21,056 bases of DNA from Synergistaceae bacterium (GTDB lineage Bacteria; Synergistota; Synergistia; Synergistales; Synergistaceae): assembly GCA_031271065.1 (NCBI GenBank), contig JAISWP010000190.1, forward strand, positions 1 through 21,056. The letters are read 5' to 3'. The translations under genes were made by a program, and so were the position numbers. A model generated the notes under the pieces. That model was given only the letters and a program-made list of their open reading frames with translations, ran no database searches and was not told the DNA's origin. Shown here one piece after another: positions 15,132-21,056 of this stretch (positions are counted from its first letter, which is position 1; the number at the start of each line of letters is the position of its first letter).

Positions 15132-16566
15132 TGCATTCACCGCCTAAAACAGGTATGGCCCTCTCCAGACCGTAAAATCTGGAACCTTTTATCAGAATGA
15201 CCGACTGACTGAAGTGTGACGCGTCGATGTCCGTGAGAAGATCATCGGTCGAGTCCCACACGCCTTTCAGAAAGTCTCCCTTCAGATTCGCCTCCCGCCA
15301 CTCTCTACCGACGAGATAAACACAGTCCAAAAGGGAAGCTCTGCTCAGCACCACGTCGTGACAGCATGCGCCTGCCGCGCCGAGTTCTCTCATCCCTCCC
15401 AGAATGGCCGCCTTTTTGAAATTCCGCGGGATTTCCATTTCGAGCACGTTTTTTATCGCGCAGGAAACGGACGAAGGATTCGAGTTGTAGGTCTCGTCGA
15501 TGATGAGGCTTCCTCCGCCGGCGCGGATGAAAACACCCCTTCCCGCCTGAAGTCTGAATCGAGACGCCGCATCAAGAAAATCCTCGTCCCCGATTCCCAT
15601 CTGACGCGACGCGGCCCAGGCGAAAGCTATGTTTTTCGCATGCTGTCTGCCGAATATCGGAACTTCGCAGTTCAGCCTGTTTCCATCCGCCGCCAGCGTG
15701 AAGGACATGACCGGACGGAACGAAGGGTCCAGACGCTGACGGACATCCGAAATACGGACCCGGGAATTGGAATAGCCTACCCCAATCTGCCTTACGCCGC
15801 CTTTTTTCATCTTCTCGCCTTCCGGCATGGAGGCGACGGCGGCGGACAGCATGTCGTTATCGGAATTATAAGACAAATATTCAAGAGACGGCGATTCCGC
15901 GATCTCCATCTTGGCGGCGAGGACGCCGTTTATGTCCCCGAGCCCTTCAAGATGAGCGTCCGCCACCTCGGTGATGATCCCGTAGGTCACCGGAAACTGC
16001 CTGACAAGCGATCCGATCTCTCCCGGATGATTCGTGCCCAGCTCGAGCACCAGCGCCTCTGTATCGCCGGGCATCGACATGATCGTCATCGACACTCCTA
16101 TCAGTGTGTTGTAACTCTTTATGGCCGCGTGCGCCCGGAATTTCTTCCGGAGCGCGTCGTATATGAACCCGCGCGTCGTCGTCTTCCCCACGCTGCCGGT
16201 TATGCCTATGACCCTGGGAGAGACTTCGCAAAGCCACGCGCGCGCTATCGCGCATGCGGCGTCCTGCGGGTCTCTGACGGCGATCAGGGCCGTTTTATAT
16301 CCTTTCAGCCTTTCGCTGTGCGCCGCGTAGTAACCGCTCTCCAGGATGACGCAGGAGGCGCCCGAATCCGCGGCGGAGGCGATATAATCGTGTCCGTCCT
16401 CTCTCGCGCCCCTGATGGCTATAAAGCCGTCTCCAGGTTTCACGTTCCTGCTGTCGGCGCTGAAATTCTGCGTCATCGGAGCGTCGGGTCCCAGCGGAGA
16501 GAATAATACGCCTCCCGCTGTGTCCGCCGCTTCGCCTGCAGTGAAAAACTTACGCCCCGGCTTCAC
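15121..16566 (-). CDS. murF: UDP-N-acetylmuramoyl-tripeptide--D-alanyl-D-alanine ligase MurF
   Basis: MurF adds D-Ala-D-Ala to complete the pentapeptide precursor. The 481-residue protein, read from the GTG at 16566, starts MKPGRKFFTAGEAAD, has ADSRNVKPGDGFIAIRG, the ATP loop GITGSVGKTTT (121-131), LELGTNHPGEI, and IIDETYNSNPSS in the C-terminal region. The GTG forms a four-base GTGA overlap with the murE stop and has GGAG eight bases upstream. An ATG 33 bases earlier (16599) is in frame but lacks a ribosome binding site and would add residues not expected for the family. The family norm is about 450 residues. Confidence 0.96.
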   Translation of the reverse strand: MKPGRKFFTAGEAADTAGGVLFSPLGPDAPMTQNFSADSRNVKPGDGFIAIRGAREDGHDYIASAADSGASCVILESGYYAAHSERLKGYKTALIAVRDPQDAACAIARAWLCEVSPRVIGITGSVGKTTTRGFIYDALRKKFRAHAAIKSYNTLIGVSMTIMSMPGDTEALVLELGTNHPGEIGSLVRQFPVTYGIITEVADAHLEGLGDINGVLAAKMEIAESPSLEYLSYNSDNDMLSAAVASMPEGEKMKKGGVRQIGVGYSNSRVRISDVRQRLDPSFRPVMSFTLAADGNRLNCEVPIFGRQHAKNIAFAWAASRQMGIGDEDFLDAASRFRLQAGRGVFIRAGGGSLIIDETYNSNPSSVSCAIKNVLEMEIPRNFKKAAILGGMRELGAAGACCHDVVLSRASLLDCVYLVGREWREANLKGDFLKGVWDSTDDLLTDIDASHFSQSVILIKGSRFYGLERAIPVLGGECNGS

Positions 16567-18065
16567 GGCAATATCTCCAGACCGTGCGACCTGCCCCATT
16601 CGGCGACGGCGTCCGAATCCGCAAACGGAACTTTGTACGTCCCGTATTCGATACAGCGCTCCGGCCCCTTGCCGGCGATCAGGACCGCGTCTCCGCCGCC
16701 GGCGGAACTGAGGATGTAATCTATCGCTTCCCCTCTGTCCAGTATCGTCTCGTATCTCACGTTCGACCCAGAACGCAGGACTCCGGCCTCGACGTCTCTC
16801 GCTATATCAGCCGGAGACTCGCTCCTGGGGTTATCCGTCGATATCACCACGTGATCCGCTAGACGGGCCATCAGTTCTCCCACAACAGGGCGCTTGACGG
16901 GGGTCCTGTCTCCTCCCGCGCCCCACAATACATGAATGCGCCCTTTGATCAGACCCCGCAGGGTCCCTATTGCCTTTTCCATGCCGTCCGAGCTGTGGGC
17001 GAAGTCGACGAAGACGGTCACGCCGTTTGAAAAAGAATATCTCTCAAGCCTGCCCGGCACCTGCGGACAGGCCGATATCCCCAGACGTATCGTATCCCGG
17101 TCGAACATCAGCAAATCGGCGAGAACGACGCTCTCCAATATATTCGAAGCGTTGTGGCTGCCGGTCAGGGGCGAATCGACCGTATAACTCCCGCCGCCGG
17201 GAGTTTTTATGCCCAGGGACATTCCGTCTATATCCATCCGCAGTATGGAGGCCGTGTAAAAATCGCCTCTTCCCGAATCAGTCAGAGAATAACCACTGAG
17301 CCTGCCGGCGAATTCATCCAGGAGCCTTCTACCGTAATCATCGTCCGCGTTCGCAGCGCCCCGCCAGTCCTCGTTCATATAATCGGTGAAAAGTTTCCTT
17401 TTTGCCATGAAATAACATTCCATATCACGGTGAAACTCGAGATGTTCCGGAGTGAGGTTGCTGAAACCGGCCAGGCAGAACCTGCAGCCGTCCAGGCGTC
17501 CCTGTTCGAGGCCGTGGGACGAGGCCTCCATGACGCAGTACGACGCGCCGTTTGCCGCCATCTTCGCAAGAAGGCGCTGAATATCGGGCCCCTCCGGGGT
17601 CGTGTGTCCGGCGGGGGATTCGTTCCTGCCGTCGTCGTATACCACCGTTCCCATCATGCCCGCAGCAGCTCCCGACGCTCGCAGGATCGACCTGATTATA
17701 TACGCGGCCGTCGTTTTTCCGTTCGTCCCTGTCAGGCCGGCCATTTTCAGTTTTCCGGAGGGCACGCCGTAAAGCAGGGAAGATGCGAATCCCATTGCGC
17801 CGCGCACGCCGCTCATGACGATCTGAGGAACCTCCGCGGACAGGGGCCGCTCGCACAGAAGCGCCGCCGCCCCCCGCGCCGCGGCTGTTCCGGCGAAGTC
17901 GTGGCCGTCTGTATGTTCGCCCGGAACACAGGCGAACAGGACCCCGCAGTCAGACACTTCACGGGAGTCGTATTCGAGATGGGTGACGTCAGGATCACAG
18001 CCGCATGGGATCAACGAGGGGGCCCCGTATTTTTTGAGCCCCTCGAAAAGTTCGCTCAGTTTCAT
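16563..18065 (-). CDS. murE: UDP-N-acetylmuramoyl-tripeptide synthetase MurE
   Basis: MurE adds the third residue of the stem peptide. The 500-residue protein has the N-terminal DSREVSDCGVLFACVPG, the ATP loop GTNGKTT (113-119), HTTPEG (154-159), EASSHGLEQGR (180-190), AKRKLF with the probable carbamylated lysine, and DNPRSESP (411-418). The DNPR form is usual for enzymes adding meso-diaminopimelate; a few, such as that of Thermotoga, keep a similar box yet add lysine, so specificity is inferred. In the GKGHE motif, which lines the amino-acid pocket, this protein reads GKGPE (465-469). Its ATG has AGGAGG ten bases upstream, overlapping the ftsI stop. Confidence 0.97.
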   Translation of the reverse strand: MKLSELFEGLKKYGAPSLIPCGCDPDVTHLEYDSREVSDCGVLFACVPGEHTDGHDFAGTAAARGAAALLCERPLSAEVPQIVMSGVRGAMGFASSLLYGVPSGKLKMAGLTGTNGKTTAAYIIRSILRASGAAAGMMGTVVYDDGRNESPAGHTTPEGPDIQRLLAKMAANGASYCVMEASSHGLEQGRLDGCRFCLAGFSNLTPEHLEFHRDMECYFMAKRKLFTDYMNEDWRGAANADDDYGRRLLDEFAGRLSGYSLTDSGRGDFYTASILRMDIDGMSLGIKTPGGGSYTVDSPLTGSHNASNILESVVLADLLMFDRDTIRLGISACPQVPGRLERYSFSNGVTVFVDFAHSSDGMEKAIGTLRGLIKGRIHVLWGAGGDRTPVKRPVVGELMARLADHVVISTDNPRSESPADIARDVEAGVLRSGSNVRYETILDRGEAIDYILSSAGGGDAVLIAGKGPERCIEYGTYKVPFADSDAVAEWGRSHGLEILP

Positions 18066-18075
18066 TGCGGCCTCA

Positions 18076-18081
18076 CCTCCT
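18076..18081 (-). promoter_or_regulatory. Ribosome binding site of murE overlapping the ftsI stop
   Basis: AGGAGG begins inside the TAG stop codon of ftsI (TAGGAGGTGAGG) and lies ten bases before the murE ATG. It fixes the murE start and suggests that ribosomes ending on ftsI feed murE. Confidence 0.75.
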
Positions 18082-19792
18082 AATTCCGTGTCATGCCGCT
18101 GCTCGGGCTGCTGGCGAGCAGCGCGAGCTGGGCCATGTCCTCCACTATAGCCTTGAAAACCGGCGCCGCTATTTCTCCGCCGTAATATCTGCTCCCTTTG
18201 GGTTCTCCCAATACGATCAGAAGCAGATATTCGGGTTTTTTGTACGGCCAGAAGCCGACGAAGGAACTCGCGTACTGCCCCTTCACATAGGCTCCCTGGT
18301 TTGCCAGCTGGGACGTGCCGGTTTTCCCCGCCAGTGATATGTCCTTGACCTTGGCGCCCTTGCCGGTGCCTGTTTCCACGGTCTTATACAGGGCCTCGCG
18401 GAGCCACGCGGAAGTCTGTCCGCTCAAGACCGTCCGCCTCACCCTCTTCGTCCCCCGATGGATTATTTCATCCCCCGCGCTTTTTACCTCGTCAATAATA
18501 TACGGTTTTAACAGGTTCCCCCCGTTCGCTATGGCGCCTATTCCCATAGCGAGCTGCAGAGGTGTCACAGCCAGGCCCTGCCCTATGGCCACATTTGGTT
18601 TGGTCATGCCCAGCCACTCTTCCGGAGCCCTCATCAACCCGTCCTCTTCGCCGGCTATCTCCACGTCCGATTTCACGCCGAAACCGAACTGATGGAGCAT
18701 TCCCGAGGTCTTGTGAGGGTTCATCTTATTCCCTATGGCGGCCATCCCGGTGTTGCAGGATTTTATCAAAAGTCCCTCCAGAGTGAGGTCGCCGTGTGCA
18801 GAAACATCTCTTATGACTCCGTCCGCGATGGCCGCCTTTCCGCTGCAGTAAAAATGGTCGCTGTCTGACGCCAGCCCCATCTCCTTGGCCAGGCCCAGCA
18901 TTATCGGCTTGAAAGTCGACCCCGGTTCATAGACCCTGCTTATGACGTTGTTTCTCTGAACTTCCTGATCCTGGAAGCTGGACCGGTCGTTCAGATCGAA
19001 CCAGGGATAACTCGCCATAGCGAGTATCTCTCCGGTCTGCGGATTGACACAGATGCCGGCGCCCCATTTCGAATTGCTGCTTTCAGCCCCTTCGCGCAGC
19101 TTCCATTCGACGACCTGCTGTATCTTGGAATCGATCGTGAGTTTGATCGACCCCCCGCCCGTCTGAAACGATCCCGCGCTGCTGCCTATGAGGTCGAGCA
19201 GGCTGCCCCGCGCGTCCCTGACGAAAAACCTGTTCTGGGGGGGCGAGAACAGCACCTTGTTCCATTGCATCTCGACTCCGCTGAGCCCGTAATCGTCTAT
19301 ATCGCAGAACCCTATCACGTGGGAAGCCAGCTCGCTGTGGGGATACATGCGATGACTCTCCCTGAGCGTGAAAAGACCCGGTATTTTCATATCCATCACC
19401 TGCGAGGCGACCTCCATCGGGACTTTTCTACCCACCCAATGGAACCGCCCCGACATGTTCTTTGAGAATTTTTCCGCCGCGTCCCTGCCGAAAAACGGCT
19501 CCAGCACGTCAGAGCTGGCAGGCGACCAATACATGGGGTCTATGAAAAAGCTGACGGAGGGGACGGAAATGGCGAGAGGCACTCCGTTTCTGTCCCTTAT
19601 ATCCCCCCGGGAAGTGGAAATCGGCACCTGCGCCCAGTACTGTTTCTGCGACTGCCTTTTTATTCTGCCGTCAGGAAATATATGCACGCGTACTGTCTGC
19701 GCGCCCAGGACGAGCAAAAGACAGAACAATGAAAACCATGCGATACGGGAATGCCAGGACTCCCTTGGTATCCTGGATCTAATCTTTGGCAT
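18080..19792 (-). CDS. ftsI: Class B penicillin-binding protein, septal transpeptidase FtsI (PBP3-like)
   Basis: This monofunctional transpeptidase crosslinks septal peptidoglycan with FtsW. The 570-residue protein has an N-terminal membrane anchor (about 16-33) and a pedestal domain that opens with ISTSRGDIRDRNG (58-70). Its transpeptidase domain carries the active-site serine in STFK (292-295), SCN (345-347) and KTGT (490-493). VAIGQG (401-406) and the following helix are also typical. There is no C-terminal PASTA domain, unlike many Firmicutes PBP2x/SpoVD proteins, which fits a diderm. The ATG lies inside the ftsL 3' end (14-base overlap) without a strong ribosome binding site, suggesting coupling to ftsL. 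Confidence 0.96.
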   Translation of the reverse strand: MPKIRSRIPRESWHSRIAWFSLFCLLLVLGAQTVRVHIFPDGRIKRQSQKQYWAQVPISTSRGDIRDRNGVPLAISVPSVSFFIDPMYWSPASSDVLEPFFGRDAAEKFSKNMSGRFHWVGRKVPMEVASQVMDMKIPGLFTLRESHRMYPHSELASHVIGFCDIDDYGLSGVEMQWNKVLFSPPQNRFFVRDARGSLLDLIGSSAGSFQTGGGSIKLTIDSKIQQVVEWKLREGAESSNSKWGAGICVNPQTGEILAMASYPWFDLNDRSSFQDQEVQRNNVISRVYEPGSTFKPIMLGLAKEMGLASDSDHFYCSGKAAIADGVIRDVSAHGDLTLEGLLIKSCNTGMAAIGNKMNPHKTSGMLHQFGFGVKSDVEIAGEEDGLMRAPEEWLGMTKPNVAIGQGLAVTPLQLAMGIGAIANGGNLLKPYIIDEVKSAGDEIIHRGTKRVRRTVLSGQTSAWLREALYKTVETGTGKGAKVKDISLAGKTGTSQLANQGAYVKGQYASSFVGFWPYKKPEYLLLIVLGEPKGSRYYGGEIAAPVFKAIVEDMAQLALLASSPSSGMTRN

Positions 19793-20186
19793 TGGCAGTA
19801 CCGACGAATACCCTGCTCAGAACACCAGGTCCGGCATCTGCGTTGGAACTGTTCCCGGCGTCAGCCAACGCCGTTCCTCTGTATGAGTCCGATATCAGCT
19901 TGATCGTCTCGACTTCGCTCGCGGTGACCATGCTGAGCTCCGACCTGGCATAGTTGTATATGCGAGACGGAGACAGTAAAGACGCGTGATACTCCTCGAG
20001 CAGCGTGTAATCGTTCCCCACAGATTCCGTTTTCATCGCGCAGTCGGCCAGCCTCTGCTCGAGATAGAGGCCGTAAAGCCTGATACTGCCAAGAGACAGC
20101 GCTGAAACCAGAACACCGAAGAGGAACAGTACGCAGAACATCGATTGCCGGTTTTGCCTTTCGTGTCTTGGGGCTGGGGCTTTCAT
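19779..20186 (-). CDS. ftsL: Cell division protein FtsL-like
   Basis: This is a 135-residue bitopic protein: basic N-terminus, one membrane helix at about 16-36, then a heptad-like stretch (38-70) and the segment LSPSRIYNYARSELSMV (71-87) followed by an EVETIKL motif. The P-x-RI...A...L-M pattern is the FtsL hallmark. FtsL with FtsQ and FtsB activates FtsWI. Position between rsmH and the class B PBP is the conserved ftsL slot. The start is the ATG at 20186, 11 bases from AGGAGG; an in-frame GTG at 20198 overlaps that site and is unlikely. The tail after residue 108 is Ala/Gly/Asn-rich and probably flexible. Confidence 0.85.
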   Translation of the reverse strand: MKAPAPRHERQNRQSMFCVLFLFGVLVSALSLGSIRLYGLYLEQRLADCAMKTESVGNDYTLLEEYHASLLSPSRIYNYARSELSMVTASEVETIKLISDSYRGTALADAGNSSNADAGPGVLSRVFVGTANAKD

Positions 20187-20197
20187 ATCAGTTGACA

Positions 20198-20203
20198 CCT
20201 CCT
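20198..20203 (-). promoter_or_regulatory. Ribosome binding site of ftsL
   Basis: AGGAGG lies 11 bases before the ATG at 20186 and overlaps the alternative GTG at 20198. It therefore decides the ftsL start in favour of the ATG. Confidence 0.65.
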
Positions 20204-20207
20204 GTGT

Positions 20208-21056
20208 CTATATATCTCCTGCTTCCTTTTTATGAACTATAAAAGCTCTGAGCTTGGCGCTTCTGGACTTCCGATTTTCATCTATTTCCTCGCCGCCCGG
20301 CACTTCGGGACGCCTGGCCTTCATACTCCCCTTCCGTTCCTGCGCCCAGCTGTTGAACGTCCGCTTTATTATCCTGTCCTCGAGCGAATGGTAAGAGATG
20401 ACAATTATCGCCCCGCCGTCTTTAGTTATCTCATAAGCTCCTCTCAGCCCCTCCGGGATCGCTTCCAGTTCGCCGTTGACCGCGATGCGCAGCGCCTGGA
20501 ACACTCTTCTCGCCGGATGTCCGCGCATCCGTCTCTGCACCGGGGCTGGGAGCGAATTCCTTATGAGGCGGGAGAGATCCCCCGTGGTCTCCGGCGCCTG
20601 TCCCTCATCTCTCGCCCTGACTATGGCTCTCGCTATGCGATATGCGTGGCGATCCTCGCCATATTCACGGAATATGCGGGCCAGCCCCGATATGTCATAT
20701 TCCCTCAGGATATCGGCCGCCGTCGGAACGTCCTCGCTCACGTCCATCCTCATGTCGAGCGGTCCGTCCTCCTGGTACGAAAAACCGCGCTCCGGCGCGG
20801 TGAGCTGCATATTGGACACCCCCAGGTCGAAAAGGACCCCGGAGGCTTCCCCCATCTCTTCCGTAAGCTCTCCGGCAAAATTCCCCAGTTCCCTGAAGTT
20901 GGAGGGCATTATCCGCAGCCTGTCCGAAAAAACCTCCAGCCTCTCTTTCGCGATACGGCGCGCGTTTTCGTCTCTGTCGAACGCCGCGGCTCTGATCTCC
21001 GGAAATTTTTCCAGTATCGCTTCAGTGTGTCCTCCGCCCCCGAGGGTGGCGTCGAC
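20208..21056 (-). CDS. rsmH: 16S rRNA (cytosine1402-N4)-methyltransferase RsmH (MraW), 5' truncated
   Basis: RsmH methylates N4 of C1402 in 16S rRNA at the decoding centre. The visible 282 codons lack only the first 25-30 residues, which lie beyond the right edge. They open with VDATLGGGGHTEAIL, the SAM-binding loop, then GVLFDLGVSNMQLTAPERGF, DGPLDMRMD, the ISYHSLEDRIIKRTF block, and a basic C-terminus ending RSAKLRAFIVHKK. All are diagnostic. The reading continues upstream of the first visible Met (at 20909) to the edge, so that Met is not the start. rsmH is normally the first or second gene of the dcw operon, after mraZ, so the main promoter and mraZ, if present, lie outside the window. 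Confidence 0.97.
   Translation of the reverse strand, partial: VDATLGGGGHTEAILEKFPEIRAAAFDRDENARRIAKERLEVFSDRLRIMPSNFRELGNFAGELTEEMGEASGVLFDLGVSNMQLTAPERGFSYQEDGPLDMRMDVSEDVPTAADILREYDISGLARIFREYGEDRHAYRIARAIVRARDEGQAPETTGDLSRLIRNSLPAPVQRRMRGHPARRVFQALRIAVNGELEAIPEGLRGAYEITKDGGAIIVISYHSLEDRIIKRTFNSWAQERKGSMKARRPEVPGGEEIDENRKSRSAKLRAFIVHKKEAGDI

Noticed and set aside
15358..16506. Plus-strand open frame of 382 codons opposite murF
   Set aside because: Antisense shadow of a clear murF gene; very Arg-rich, no domain pattern.
16567..16599. murF start at the upstream ATG
   Set aside because: No ribosome binding site, a longer overlap with murE, and extra residues not expected for MurF; the GTG at 16566 has GGAG at 8 bases and a GTGA overlap.
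17154..18083. Plus-strand open frame of 309 codons opposite murE
   Set aside because: Antisense shadow; composition unlike the real genes of the window.
1..21056. Mobile elements, CRISPR arrays, tRNA or rRNA genes, phage or defence genes
   Set aside because: The whole window is packed with housekeeping genes on one strand; no direct repeats, transposase motifs or RNA gene patterns were found.

Overview
The window is a nearly complete division and cell wall (dcw) cluster followed by molybdenum cofactor genes. All genes lie on the minus strand, so transcription runs from the right edge to the left. The organism looks like a diderm bacterium of moderately high GC, and my best guess is Synergistota. 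The reasons are a full mur set with murC and murB in the cluster, ftsA together with ftsZ, a SPOR-domain protein, a MurE carrying the DNPRSE box usual for meso-diaminopimelate enzymes, and the absence of ddl. The phylum is an inference; the gene identities are not in doubt.

Region 1 (about 21056 to 2505), in order of transcription: rsmH (5' end beyond the window), ftsL, a class B penicillin-binding protein (ftsI), murE, murF, mraY, murD, ftsW, murG, murC, murB, ftsQ, ftsA, ftsZ, a radical SAM gene, and a membrane-anchored SPOR-domain gene. Most neighbours overlap by 1 to 23 bases or are separated by fewer than 50, so this reads as one operon with extensive translational coupling. MurC to MurF build UDP-MurNAc-pentapeptide (MurB supplies UDP-MurNAc), MraY and MurG make lipid II, FtsW and FtsI polymerise and crosslink it at the septum, and FtsL, FtsQ, FtsA and FtsZ form the divisome scaffold. 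A possible internal promoter precedes ftsA. An intrinsic terminator about 64 bases after the SPOR gene closes the operon.

Region 2 (2376 to 1): moaA, moaC and a mogA-like gene with an unusual N-terminal extension of about 100 residues, all for molybdopterin synthesis. They are followed without a break by the first 21 codons of a P-loop gene that looks like rapZ.

I saw no tRNA, rRNA, CRISPR array, insertion sequence or phage gene. The only gene-free stretch above 50 bases is the 128-base gap between the SPOR gene and moaA. The least ordinary parts are the radical SAM and SPOR pair attached behind ftsZ, the mogA extension, a GC-only palindrome behind ftsZ, and three TTG starts in this part of the operon. 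I found no convincing new defence or mobile system.
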